Part shown: piece after piece, positions 1 through 9,505 of the stretch
How positions within the stretch are numbered: position 1 is the first letter of the stretch
Layout: every line of letters begins with the position of its first letter
Source: CBDFKB01 sp965248715
GTDB taxonomy: Bacteria; Pseudomonadota; Alphaproteobacteria; Rhizobiales; Rhizobiaceae
Length of the DNA: 64,000 nt
Assembly (NCBI GenBank): GCA_965248715.1
Contig: CBDFKB010000008.1
Span: forward strand, 1,240,001-1,304,000
Direction of reading: 5' to 3'
Notes under the pieces: generated by a model
What the model was told of the DNA's origin: nothing
Seen by the model: the letters and a program-made list of their open reading frames with translations, nothing else
Database searches by the model: none
Translations under genes and position numbers: made by a program

Positions 1-2718
1 GGCGCGATAAACGATTAGGGTATTTGCCGTCGGAATGTCGAGACCAGATTCAACGATTGAGGTCGACAGCAACACATCGTAGCGCCCGTCATAATACGCG
101 TTCATTACATCATCAAGTTCGGTCGGCGGCATCTGGCCGTGGGCAACGGCAACCCGCAATTCAGGCACCTGGTCGCGCAAGAACACGCGTTGCTCCTCGA
201 TGTCGGAAATGCGCGGGCAGACATAAAAACTTTGACCGCCGCGATAATGCTCGCGCAACAACGCCTCGCGGATGGTCAAAGTGTCGAACGGACTGACAAA
301 GGTACGAACCGCCATGCGGTCGACTGGCGCGGTGGTGATCAGCGACAATTCCCGGACCCCGGTCAATGCCAATTGCAGGGTACGCGGGATTGGGGTAGCG
401 GAAAGGGTCAGCACATGCACGTCAGAGCGTAATTCTTTCAATTTTTCCTTGTGTTTGACACCAAAGCGCTGTTCCTCGTCGATCACCAATAAGCCAAGCC
501 GGTCAAACGATACGGATTTTGCCAGCAATGCGTGGGTGCCGATAACAATATCGAGTGTGCCGTCGGCCATTCCACTGCGAGTGACGGCTAAATCTTTGGC
601 ACTAACCAGACGCGATGCGTGGCCAATACGAACCGGCAGGCCGCTGAAACGGTCGTTGAAGGTTTTGAAATGCTGGCGTGCCAATAAGGTTGTCGGCACT
701 ACCACCGCCACCTGGCGGCCGCTCATCACCGATACGAATGCGGCGCGTAACGCCACTTCGGTCTTGCCAAATCCAACATCGCCGCAAATCAGCCGGTCCA
801 TCGGCGTGCCGGCGACCAGATCGTCCAGCACCGCGTTGATCGCGCTCAACTGATCTTCGGTCTCGTCATAGGGAAAACGCGAGGCGAATTCGTCGAACAA
901 CCCTTCGGGCTGATGCATCGGCTCGACCCGTTTGAGCGCCCTGGTGGCGGCCAGTTCGATCAACTGGCCGGCCATTTCCAGAATGCTTTTCTTCAGCTTG
1001 GCCTTGCGCGCCTGCCAGGCAACGCCACCGAGCTTGTCAAGCATGACTTCAGTGCCGGCCGAACCGTAGCGCGATAGCAGTTCGATGTTCTCGATCGGCA
1101 AATACAATCGGTCATCGCCGAGATAACGCAATTCCAGGCAATCATGCGGCGCGCCAGTGACTTCAAGGGTTTTTAGCCCGGCAAACCGAGCAATGCCGTG
1201 CTCAATGTGAACGACAATATCGCCTTCGGCCAAACTTGCCACTTCGGACAGAAATTCGCCAGCACGCTTCTTGCGGGTGCGGCGCACCAACCGGTCGCCA
1301 AGCACGTCTTGTTCGGCGATAAAGGCAATATGTTCGGTCTCGAAGCCCCGGTCCAAGGGCAATATCGCCAGCGCTACCATATCGTCCGGCAGGGTTTCGA
1401 TGGCGGAGAAATCGCCGACCTCGGCGGTGCGGTCGGCGCCGTGTTCGGCCAATACTTGGGCCAAACGGGTGCGCGAACCTTCGCTCCAACACGCGATCGC
1501 GACCCGTCGCCCGCTTTCAATCGCTGTGCCGATGTGCCCGCTCAACGCCTCGAACACATTTTGCCCGGAAGTCCGCTCGGCGGAAAATTCACGCCCGGAA
1601 CCGGCATTGAGCTCAATGGTCGCGCGGGCCGCTGTCGGCGGCACATCGAACGGGGTTATTACCGCGATTTGCCCCATCCGGGTGTCGATTTCCGCTTGCT
1701 CCAGATAGGCGGTTTTTGGTTCAACAGCGCGATACGGTGCGTCTTGGCGGGTTTGTGAACTGTCCTGCTCGAGCCTTGCCTGATAGTGCTCGCCTACCAG
1801 ATTGAGCCTGGCGGTAACCGCATCACCCGCATTGTGGTCGAATACCAAATCACAGTCGGAAAAATAGTCAAATTGGGTTTCCAGGTGCTCAAAGAACAAT
1901 GGCAACCAATGTTCCATGCCGGCGTGACGCCTGCCCTCGCTGATCGCGCGGTAAAGTGAATCCTCGCGATCAGCCGCCCCGAAACTGTTGACAAAACCGG
2001 TCCTGAAGCGCCTGACAGCTGCTTGGTCCAGGAACAATTCGCTCATCGGCAGCAATATTACCTCACCCAACTGCGCCAGGGTGCGCTGGGAGGAAGTATC
2101 AAAACTGCGGATCGATTCTAGTTGGTCGCCAAAGAAATCAAGCCGGATCGGATCTCTGGTGGCTGGCGGGTAAAGGTCGATGATGCCGCCACGCACCGCA
2201 TATTCGCCATGGTCGCGGACCGTGGAAGCGCGCTCATAGCCATTATCCGACAACCAGCGCACGGTGTGGTCCATGTCGGTGATGGCGCCACCGACGAGGC
2301 GCATGATACGTTCGACGACCGCTGCGCGTGGCGGCACCCGCTGCACCAGCGCATTGGCTGATGTCAACACCACGCTCGCTTCATTTGCTTGGGTTGCTTG
2401 CGCAAGCGCCGACAAAGTCGCTAAGCGCCGCGCGGTCACATCGGCGCCAGGCGAAACCCGGTCATAGGGAAGGCAATCCCACGCCGGCAGCATGTGGACC
2501 TTGATCCCCGGCGCGACAAATTCGAGATTTTTCGCCACCCCGTCCATCGCTGTGCCATCGCTCATCACCAGCACAACCGGGCGGTATCTGGCATCGGACG
2601 GCTCGGCCGCAAGGGCCGCCAACAACCAGGCCTCCATGCCGGCAGGCACGCCGGTGACAGTGACAGGGCGGTCGTTGGAAAACACCGCGTCGCGGGAAAT
2701 CGCCTTACTGAAAATCAT
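1..2718 (-). CDS. mfd: Transcription-repair coupling factor Mfd (3' end outside window)
   Basis: Mfd displaces RNA polymerase stalled at DNA lesions and recruits UvrA. The 906 codons seen here run in one open frame off the window edge. The family is usually about 1,150 aa, so roughly the C-terminal fifth (end of the second translocase lobe and the UvrA-autoinhibition domain) is missing. Visible parts in order are the UvrB-like N-terminal region, the RNA-polymerase interaction region around GDIVVHIEHGIARF, Walker A in CGDVGFGKTEVALRAAF, the DEEQ box in DEEQRFGVKHKE, and SATPIPRTL. The ATG at 2716-2718 shares one base with the sdhE stop (TAATG), which points to translational coupling. The N-terminus matches the family well, so I am confident of both identity and start. 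Confidence 0.96.
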   Translation of the reverse strand, partial: MIFSKAISRDAVFSNDRPVTVTGVPAGMEAWLLAALAAEPSDARYRPVVLVMSDGTAMDGVAKNLEFVAPGIKVHMLPAWDCLPYDRVSPGADVTARRLATLSALAQATQANEASVVLTSANALVQRVPPRAAVVERIMRLVGGAITDMDHTVRWLSDNGYERASTVRDHGEYAVRGGIIDLYPPATRDPIRLDFFGDQLESIRSFDTSSQRTLAQLGEVILLPMSELFLDQAAVRRFRTGFVNSFGAADREDSLYRAISEGRRHAGMEHWLPLFFEHLETQFDYFSDCDLVFDHNAGDAVTARLNLVGEHYQARLEQDSSQTRQDAPYRAVEPKTAYLEQAEIDTRMGQIAVITPFDVPPTAARATIELNAGSGREFSAERTSGQNVFEALSGHIGTAIESGRRVAIACWSEGSRTRLAQVLAEHGADRTAEVGDFSAIETLPDDMVALAILPLDRGFETEHIAFIAEQDVLGDRLVRRTRKKRAGEFLSEVASLAEGDIVVHIEHGIARFAGLKTLEVTGAPHDCLELRYLGDDRLYLPIENIELLSRYGSAGTEVMLDKLGGVAWQARKAKLKKSILEMAGQLIELAATRALKRVEPMHQPEGLFDEFASRFPYDETEDQLSAINAVLDDLVAGTPMDRLICGDVGFGKTEVALRAAFVSVMSGRQVAVVVPTTLLARQHFKTFNDRFSGLPVRIGHASRLVSAKDLAVTRSGMADGTLDIVIGTHALLAKSVSFDRLGLLVIDEEQRFGVKHKEKLKELRSDVHVLTLSATPIPRTLQLALTGVRELSLITTAPVDRMAVRTFVSPFDTLTIREALLREHYRGGQSFYVCPRISDIEEQRVFLRDQVPELRVAVAHGQMPPTELDDVMNAYYDGRYDVLLSTSIVESGLDIPTANTLIVYRA

Positions 2719-2984
2719 TACCGGCAATCCGTCCCGATGTGAAAATTACGGATGTCGACGATCAGGTCGAGATGCGCATGTCCATCTGCATTGCTCTGGC
2801 CGGTAATCCACGCCACTAAATCTCGGTCGGTCTCTTCGAGCAGGGTTTCGAACGCAGCGAATTGGGCTTCGGTCATCGCCGGCGCCTTATCTGCGGCATA
2901 GTTGCCAAGCAAAATATCGGCCTCTTTCGTGCCTCGGTGGCTGGCTCGGTAAATCAGCCGTTTGAGCCGATAATCTTTGTCCAT
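2718..2984 (-). CDS. sdhE: Succinate dehydrogenase assembly factor SdhE (DUF339)
   Basis: This 88-aa protein belongs to the SdhE/YgfY/Sdh5 family, which promotes covalent FAD attachment to the SdhA flavoprotein. The hallmark is the N-terminal segment RLIYRASHRGTKEADILLG, containing the family RGxxE motif (RGTKE), followed by an acidic helical part. Length is typical. The gene overlaps mfd by one base and is divergent from recG across a gap of about 100 bp. The same sdhE-mfd/recG arrangement is known from other alphaproteobacteria. Identification rests on the motif, the size and the context. Confidence 0.9.
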   Translation of the reverse strand: MDKDYRLKRLIYRASHRGTKEADILLGNYAADKAPAMTEAQFAAFETLLEETDRDLVAWITGQSNADGHAHLDLIVDIRNFHIGTDCR

Positions 2985-3088
2985 AATATATACGCTGCCT
3001 CGACTTCACGGTCACAGAGCAGGTAATACCCAAGGTGGTCAGCGAAGTCAGTTGCAAATCGGCATCGCAATAATAAATTCGGATTCAA

Positions 3089-5194
3089 ATGCGCCCGCAA
3101 ATCCTCAATCCGCTTTTCGCACCGCTCGCCTCGCTGGATGGTGTTGGCCCGCAGCTGCAAAAAGCCTTTGATCGTCTGCTGGTATCCGGCGGTTCACAGG
3201 AAACCGCGCGGGTGGTCGATCTGTTGTTCCATATTCCCTATTCACTGATCGACCGCCGCCATCAACCCACTATCATGGACGCGGCGCCGGCAATGATTGC
3301 GACAATCAAGGTTCGGGTTGACCGTCATCAGCCGCCGCCGGGCAATTCGCGCGTACCTTATCGGGTTTATTGCCAAGACGAGACCGGTGAAATTGCATTG
3401 ACCTATTTCCGTGGCAACAAGAAATGGCTGGAAAAGCTGCTGCCGGTGGGTCAAGAGCGTCATGTCAGTGGCCGCCCGGAATGGTTCAACGGGCAGTTGA
3501 CCATGGTCCATCCCGATCTGGTGTTGACCCCAGAAGACCTTGCCGAAGCCGATTTGGTTGAACCGGTCTATGGTCTTACCCAGGGGCTGGGCCGAAAAGC
3601 GGTCGCCAACGTGGCCAACGGCGCGTTGATGGCATTGCCGCGACTACCGGAATGGCAATTGCGATCGGTGATCGAGCGCCAGGGCTGGGCCTCGTTTGGC
3701 GATGCGCTCAGCCAACTCCACAACCCAAGGGACATCACCGACCTTGCCGGCGACGCGCCGCCGACCCGCCGCCTGGCCTATGACGAATTGTTGGCCGGCC
3801 AATTGGCCCTTGGCCTGGTACGCCAACAAGTCAGCCGGCACGGCGGCGTCGCACGCGCGCCAACTGGCGACAAATCTCGGCAAATCCGCGATCTGCTGCC
3901 GTTTCAACTAACCGACGGCCAGGAACAGGCGATCGGCGAATGTGTGGGGGATTTGGCCAAGCCGGAACGCATGCTGCGTTTGCTGCAAGGCGATGTTGGG
4001 TCCGGCAAGACCGTGGTCGCGCTGCTGGCGATGACGGCGGTGGTGGAAGCCGGTGCCCAGGCCGCATTAATGGCACCGACCGAAATACTTGTGCGCCAAC
4101 ATTTCGCAACCCTGGCGCCACTATGCGAAGCTGCCGGGCTCGAAATCGCCCTGCTGACCGGCCGCGAAAAAGGCAAGACCCGCGCAAAGATCGTCGATGG
4201 CCTGGCCGATGGTTCGATCGATATGGTGGTCGGCACCCATGCGTTGTTCCAGTCCGATGTCGAATTTCACGATCTTGGTCTCGCCGTGGTTGACGAACAA
4301 CACCGATTTGGCGTGCACCAGCGCCTGGCCCTGTCGCGCAAAAGCAAACATGCGGATTTGTTGATCATGACCGCGACACCGATCCCGCGCACTTTGGTGA
4401 TGACCCATTTCGGTGACATGGAGGTATCCAAATTGACCGAAAAGCCGGCTGGACGCCAGCCGGTTGCCACCAGCGCCATGCCGCTCGACCGGTTAAATGA
4501 GATTGTCGAACGGCTGCGCACTGCGCTTGACCAAGGCCAACGAACCTATTGGATTTGCCCTCTGGTCGAGGAAAGCGAGGAATTGCCTCTAACTTCCGCC
4601 GAAGACCGGCACGCGGCGCTGGTCCAGCTATTCGGTAACAAAGTTGGACTGGTGCACGGGCGCATGAAGGGTGCGGAAAAGGACGCGGCGATGGCAGCCT
4701 TTAAGGCCGGTGACACCCAACTCCTAGTCGCTACCACCGTCATCGAAGTTGGCGTCGACGTTCCCGAAGCCTCGATCATGATTGTTGAGCATGCGGAACG
4801 CTTTGGCCTAGCGCAATTGCACCAGTTGCGTGGTCGGGTCGGTCGTGGCGAACGCGCCTCGGCGTGCATTTTGCTTTACAAAGGCCCGCTCGGCGAGACC
4901 GCACGGGCGCGATTGTCAATCTTGCGCCAGACCGAGGACGGGTTTTTGATCGCGGAAGAGGATTTGAAATTACGCGGCGAAGGCGAATTATTGGGAGTTA
5001 GACAATCGGGCATGCCGGGCTACCGGATCGCTGATCCGAGCCAACATGGCGACCTTTTGGAAATGGCCCGTGACGACGCCAAATTGGTGTTGACCGAAGG
5101 ATTTGATCCGCAGGCAGAGCGCACCGAGGCTCTGCGCATATTGTTGTTCTTGTTCGGCAAGGACGAAGCGGTGCGGTTGATTTCCGCCGGGTGA
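3089..5194 (+). CDS. recG: ATP-dependent DNA helicase RecG
   Basis: RecG remodels stalled replication forks and Holliday junctions. The 701-aa protein starts with the usual alphaproteobacterial N-terminus (LNPLFAPLASLDGVGPQL). It continues with the OB-fold wedge domain (about residues 60-180) and two superfamily 2 helicase lobes. Visible motifs are Walker A in LLQGDVGSGKTVVALLAM, the DEQH box in VVDEQHRFGVHQR, TATPIPRTL, and motif VI in QLRGRVGRGE. Length is normal and no disruption is seen. It is divergent from sdhE-mfd, and its 3' end faces the DUF502 gene 32 bp away. Confidence 0.97.
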   Translation: MRPQILNPLFAPLASLDGVGPQLQKAFDRLLVSGGSQETARVVDLLFHIPYSLIDRRHQPTIMDAAPAMIATIKVRVDRHQPPPGNSRVPYRVYCQDETGEIALTYFRGNKKWLEKLLPVGQERHVSGRPEWFNGQLTMVHPDLVLTPEDLAEADLVEPVYGLTQGLGRKAVANVANGALMALPRLPEWQLRSVIERQGWASFGDALSQLHNPRDITDLAGDAPPTRRLAYDELLAGQLALGLVRQQVSRHGGVARAPTGDKSRQIRDLLPFQLTDGQEQAIGECVGDLAKPERMLRLLQGDVGSGKTVVALLAMTAVVEAGAQAALMAPTEILVRQHFATLAPLCEAAGLEIALLTGREKGKTRAKIVDGLADGSIDMVVGTHALFQSDVEFHDLGLAVVDEQHRFGVHQRLALSRKSKHADLLIMTATPIPRTLVMTHFGDMEVSKLTEKPAGRQPVATSAMPLDRLNEIVERLRTALDQGQRTYWICPLVEESEELPLTSAEDRHAALVQLFGNKVGLVHGRMKGAEKDAAMAAFKAGDTQLLVATTVIEVGVDVPEASIMIVEHAERFGLAQLHQLRGRVGRGERASACILLYKGPLGETARARLSILRQTEDGFLIAEEDLKLRGEGELLGVRQSGMPGYRIADPSQHGDLLEMARDDAKLVLTEGFDPQAERTEALRILLFLFGKDEAVRLISAG

Positions 5195-5226
5195 CCGGCA
5201 AATCTTCTGGCGATCCAAAACTTGCT

Positions 5227-5955
5227 CTAACCGTCGTCGTTTAATGCTGGTTCGGGGGTTTGGTGGCGGCGATCAAATCCGGTCTGTTTGGCGATCTTAG
5301 CGGCTCTTTTTTGGTATTCCGGCGATACCAGGCCAGCGGAAATCACCAATTTCGCCGCGTCCTCCACGCTCATGTCAAGAATGATGGCGTCGCGTTTCGG
5401 CACGAATAGCAAGAACCCGGATGTAGGGTTGGGCGTAGTCGGCAGAAATACCGAAATCGCCTCGTCGCCACGCCCCTTCAACCGTTCGCCAACTTCACCA
5501 TCGGTATCGGTGGCGATAAACACCAATGCGTACAGGCCCTTGCGCGGATATTCGATCAGACCAACTTTCTTGAAGCTGTCGGACTTGTCGGACAATACGG
5601 TCTGGAAAATTTGTTTTAGGCCGGAATAAATGTTGCGCACGAACGGCATGCGGCCAAGCATTACCTCGCCATAGGCAACCAGGGTGCGGCCAATATAGTT
5701 GGCGGCAAAAAAGCCGATCAACGTGATGACGAAAATCGCCACCAGCAGCCCGAAGCCCGGCAACGTAAACGGTAAATAAGTGTCCGGATTATAGACTTCC
5801 GGCACATAGGGTTTTACCGCATCGTCAAACCACTGAACAATCGACCAGGTGATATATACCGTGATTGCCAATGGCGCGCAGATGATCAAACCGGTTAGGA
5901 AATAGTTCCTGAATCGGGTAATAGTACCGATTCTCGGTGGGTTGGTGGTCGACAT
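5227..5955 (-). CDS. DUF502 family inner-membrane protein
   Basis: This 242-aa protein has the DUF502 layout: a short cytoplasmic N-terminus, a first membrane segment at about residues 18-40 (FLTGLIICAPLAITVYITWSI), and a second at about 68-90 (GFGLLVAIFVITLIGFFAANY). A conserved soluble region follows with GRMPFVRNIYSGLKQI and a segment beginning PNPTSGFLLFVP. Function is not known for the family. Some members are annotated as membrane trafficking or COV-like because of plant relatives. It converges on recG, as in several other alphaproteobacteria. Confidence 0.85.
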   Translation of the reverse strand: MSTTNPPRIGTITRFRNYFLTGLIICAPLAITVYITWSIVQWFDDAVKPYVPEVYNPDTYLPFTLPGFGLLVAIFVITLIGFFAANYIGRTLVAYGEVMLGRMPFVRNIYSGLKQIFQTVLSDKSDSFKKVGLIEYPRKGLYALVFIATDTDGEVGERLKGRGDEAISVFLPTTPNPTSGFLLFVPKRDAIILDMSVEDAAKLVISAGLVSPEYQKRAAKIAKQTGFDRRHQTPEPALNDDG

Positions 5956-6124
5956 TACAGGTTCCGCTGTGTCCCAGAATTAGCGCAGGCACGCCATAAT
6001 GCAGTCAATTGAGGCGAAAAATCGGTACGCCCCTATCCTTTGCATGGGTGCCTGAACAAGGCGTCATGTTAGACAATTGCATCGGCTTGTTCAATCGCTT
6101 GGTGAGGCAAAGCGCCTACCAAAT

Positions 6125-8989
6125 TTATAGAATTTTGAGCTTCCTGGCTGCTTTGTTTGCGCTGATATGGTGGCACATGGCGATTTCTGTCGCTTTCATG
6201 GCTTGGGTCAGTTCAGGCATCAACCGTCGCGCGGTTTCTAGGTCACCACGCCGACAAGCATCCTCGAGAAATTGGCAGATCGCACCAACCACACCGGCGC
6301 CGGCGTTACTGCACATCGACCTTAGCGCCTGGGTGGCGACCGCGGCCTGCTGGTCATTTGCTTGCTCAAGGCTGCTTTCCACATCGCTAACGGCAGTGGC
6401 CGAATGTTCCAGATATAAGCCAAATATCTTGGTCGCTGTCTGGATTCGCTGCCCACGTGAGAGGGTGGCGATCATATCGAGCATGGTGCAGTCAATCAGT
6501 TGAAGTCCTTCAGACCCCGGTTTCGGCGATGCAAGTGCGTCTTCAAAAGCGATAATTTCGCAGGTGTCGTCTCCGTGCGCCGCTTCTTCGCGGGGGACAA
6601 TTTCCTGAGCGGTATCGACGGTTTGGTCTTGGCCGGCGTCGGTGGCTTCGCGATCGCTCAACCACATGCGCAGCACATTGATCAGAGCATCAATGGTAAA
6701 CGGTTTGGCCACATACCCGTCCATGCCGGCGCTCTCCCAGCGCTCCACTTCTTTACCGGTAATATGGCCAGTCAATGCGATCACCGGCAGGTTCGCTCGC
6801 CCAGCCAGGAGTTCGGCTTTTCGGATCGCTGCGGTCGCTTCGAAACCGTTCATGACCGGCATCGAGCAATCCATCAAAATTAGATCGCAGCCGGCGGTTG
6901 CCGCTAACTCGACCGCCTCTTTGCCGTCGTGCGCCAACACCACGTCGACATTGAGCGCCGACAATGCGTATTTCACCACTTCCCGGTTTACCGGGTTATC
7001 GTCGACGGCAAGTACCCGCACGCCGGTAAAATCTGGATAATCGATTTGGTCTTGCAATTGGTCTTTAAGCGCGTTTTGGCCACGAAAATCTCCGGCAACA
7101 ATTCGCCGATACATTTCCTCGATATCTTTTCTACCGGCCGGTAGATGTAACGCATCCTGGGCGACCGAGTTGCGAAGTACACGGTCCAGACAGGCATCGC
7201 CGATTTCAGTCAGACATATCATCGGCGCCAGGTATTCGTCGCCGGAACGCCTGGCTATGTGTTCCGCATTTGCCGAGCGCACAATGATTGCGTGCGCCTT
7301 TTGGCCATGCAGCATTTGCTTCGGCGAGATTTCGATAACACTCGCCCCATTATCGCGCAAAGTGGCGCCCAAGGCGTTGGCTAGCATCGGTTCCTCAATC
7401 GCAAGCATTATGGTGTGCGCATCCCTGGCTGGTGGATTTTGCGCAGCCATAATCACTTTGGTGTCGATCTCGAACCAAAATGTACTCCCCTTGCCAAAGG
7501 TAGTTTCGACGTCGATGACCCCGTTCATGGCTTCTACCAATCGCTTGCAGATCGTCAGGCCGAGACCGGTGCCGCCATATTTGCGGGTTATGCTGCCGCC
7601 TGCCTGGGTAAAGCTTTCGAATACCCCTTTGCACTGTTCTGGTTCGATGCCGATCCCGGTATCTCGTACCGAAAATCGTAATCGTGTCAGGCTTTTCTTC
7701 GAGTTGTCGGCAACACAGGTGATGGCCACTGTCACCCCGCCGCTGGCGGTAAATTTCAGGGCGTTATTGACCAGATTAGTGACAATCTGATTGAGCCGTA
7801 CCGGGTCGCCGAGGAAACAATGGGGCACATCGGGTGCGACATAAGGCACTAATTCGAGGGATTTTTCGCCTGCCCGTTCCGAAAACAATTCACAAATATC
7901 GGTGATTAGTCTGTCGGGATAAACGTCGGCTTCTTCCAGTTCCAACTTGCCGGCCTCAATCTTGGACAGGTCGAGAATGTCATTGATAATGTGCAACAGG
8001 CTGTTGCCCGAACGGTGGATGATTTCGGCATAGCGTTTGTGGCGCGATGATAGCGGCGCGCCCGCCAACAATTCAGCCATCGCCAGCATTGCGTTCAACG
8101 GGATGCGGATTTCATGGCTCATCGTCGATAGGAATTCAGATTTTGCGGCGTTGGCGGTTTCCGCTTTCTCCTTGGCAAGTTTGAGGGAATTGGTGCGCTC
8201 AGTTACTTTAGATTCAAGTGCCCCTTGATATTCGAGTAGATCGCGGTCGCGACCCTCGATCGCGTTCAACATGGTATTGAATGATTTGGTGAGAACTGCG
8301 ACCTCGCCTTTGCCGCTTTCCGTTACCCGTTTCGTATAGCCGCCAGGATGTCCGATGTCGGACATTAAGCCAGACAATGCATGGATCGGCTGGATTTGTT
8401 GGTCCACCAGCTTGCTCGACAAGATTACCGAAAAAATGATTGCCATCAATGTGAACGCCAAACTGATGCCAAGCCCTACCATCAGCCTGGATCTGGCGTT
8501 TGACGTGTCGGTCAATAGGAACAGCTCGCCAACCACAAGGCCGTTGTTTAGAACCGGCTGGGATACCCAAATCTGCCGCAAACGCAGCAGGTCAAACGGA
8601 TTGATCGTTTTAGGCGCTTGGTTTTCACCAGCAAGGATGGTGCCGCCACCGATCTCGACGAATATGGTGCCATCTTCCAATGTCACGCGGGCATATCGAA
8701 ATTGCGGGAACTCGCTGATCCCGCGCAACACCCGAAGCGCTTCGTTTGAATCACGAGCTGCCATTGCATGGCTGACACTGGCGGAAAAGATATGAGCCGT
8801 GCCTCTAATTTGCTCCTGCTGGTTTTTGATCTCGGCGCGATAGGTTTGAACGGCAAAGGTTATCGTGACCGCTGCAAAACCAAGCAGCATGACAAAGGTG
8901 ATCCCGGCAGAAATACGAAACCGAAGGGACTGCCAAAATGAAACAGCTTGCCTGCGTTGCTTGACGATGTTCATTGTTAAACCAGTCAT
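6125..8989 (-). CDS. CHASE8-like hybrid sensor histidine kinase with degenerate Hpt domain
   Basis: This is a membrane-bound hybrid kinase of 954 aa. Layout: TM1 at about 28-48; a periplasmic region at 49-165 that resembles CHASE8; TM2 at about 170-190; HAMP to about 245; coiled coil; HisKA with SHEIRIPLNAM (His292); HATPase with N box NQIVTNLVNNALKF, DTGIGI and GGTGLGL. A pseudo-receiver follows at about 525-630, with no phosphorylatable Asp where expected. A complete receiver with Asp707 in LILMDCSMPVMNGFEA and the conserved Lys in YVAKPF comes next. The C-terminal ~115 residues look like an Hpt domain, but the phosphoacceptor His is Gln887 (TQALRSMCSNAGA, codon CAG at 6329-6331). The signal it senses is unknown. 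Next to it, divergently, lies a decayed REC-EAL gene, a plausible former partner. Confidence 0.88.
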   Translation of the reverse strand: MTGLTMNIVKQRRQAVSFWQSLRFRISAGITFVMLLGFAAVTITFAVQTYRAEIKNQQEQIRGTAHIFSASVSHAMAARDSNEALRVLRGISEFPQFRYARVTLEDGTIFVEIGGGTILAGENQAPKTINPFDLLRLRQIWVSQPVLNNGLVVGELFLLTDTSNARSRLMVGLGISLAFTLMAIIFSVILSSKLVDQQIQPIHALSGLMSDIGHPGGYTKRVTESGKGEVAVLTKSFNTMLNAIEGRDRDLLEYQGALESKVTERTNSLKLAKEKAETANAAKSEFLSTMSHEIRIPLNAMLAMAELLAGAPLSSRHKRYAEIIHRSGNSLLHIINDILDLSKIEAGKLELEEADVYPDRLITDICELFSERAGEKSLELVPYVAPDVPHCFLGDPVRLNQIVTNLVNNALKFTASGGVTVAITCVADNSKKSLTRLRFSVRDTGIGIEPEQCKGVFESFTQAGGSITRKYGGTGLGLTICKRLVEAMNGVIDVETTFGKGSTFWFEIDTKVIMAAQNPPARDAHTIMLAIEEPMLANALGATLRDNGASVIEISPKQMLHGQKAHAIIVRSANAEHIARRSGDEYLAPMICLTEIGDACLDRVLRNSVAQDALHLPAGRKDIEEMYRRIVAGDFRGQNALKDQLQDQIDYPDFTGVRVLAVDDNPVNREVVKYALSALNVDVVLAHDGKEAVELAATAGCDLILMDCSMPVMNGFEATAAIRKAELLAGRANLPVIALTGHITGKEVERWESAGMDGYVAKPFTIDALINVLRMWLSDREATDAGQDQTVDTAQEIVPREEAAHGDDTCEIIAFEDALASPKPGSEGLQLIDCTMLDMIATLSRGQRIQTATKIFGLYLEHSATAVSDVESSLEQANDQQAAVATQALRSMCSNAGAGVVGAICQFLEDACRRGDLETARRLMPELTQAMKATEIAMCHHISANKAARKLKIL

Positions 8990-9150
8990 ATTATGTGCAA
9001 AAATAGGTCACATTCCTGCGTATAACTGCCCGTGTTTCGATTTTACAATGAATTGGTTAACGACTTGGAAGTATCCTTTGTGATCAGTCAGGCGATTAAA
9101 ATATCATAATGGTATGATCATATGGTTTCCTCGTTGATTGCAGCCAGCCA

Positions 9151-9490
9151 ATGATCCTTCGTGAAAAAATGTCGCCTTTGATCCTAATTGTCGATGATGA
9201 CCCAGTATTTACTACTGCCCTATCCGATTTCTTGAAGTTGAAAGATAATTCTCCCGTAGTCACAGCCGCAAACGGCTGCGAGGTAGGGAGCAATACCAAC
9301 AGTGGTTAATATTGACCCATTTGATGGTATTAGCGCCTATTGGCAATCTGCTGAAAAGCAACCGTATTTCAAGGAAACCGCAACGCGCTGTAGGAACTGT
9401 GCGGCTTGATGATTTCGGCCCCGGCGAACCATTCATTCACAACCATGCTTTGGCGCTGCTGGGTAGCGTGTTATGCGATTTGCACCTATC
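9151..9490 (+). pseudogene. Remnant of a response regulator with receiver and EAL-like domains
   Basis: An ATG at 9151 opens a 52-codon frame whose residues 10-44 read like the start of a receiver domain: LILIVDDDPVF with the acidic DDD cluster, then VVTAANGCE. It stops at 9309 before the phospho-Asp would appear. In another frame, 9399-9488 encodes VRLDDFGPGEP and then ALALLGSVLCDL. This recalls the DDFGTG and following helix of c-di-GMP phosphodiesterase EAL domains. I infer a REC-EAL gene that has lost most of its length through deletions and frameshifts. This accounts for most of the 515-bp gap between the hybrid kinase and mazG. The receiver half is clearer than the EAL half. Confidence 0.5.
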
Positions 9491-9505
9491 AACGAGGAAA
9501 TTCCA

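Noticed and set aside
272..853. Plus-strand 193-aa open frame
   Set aside because: It lies antisense within the strongly conserved mfd coding region and resembles no family.
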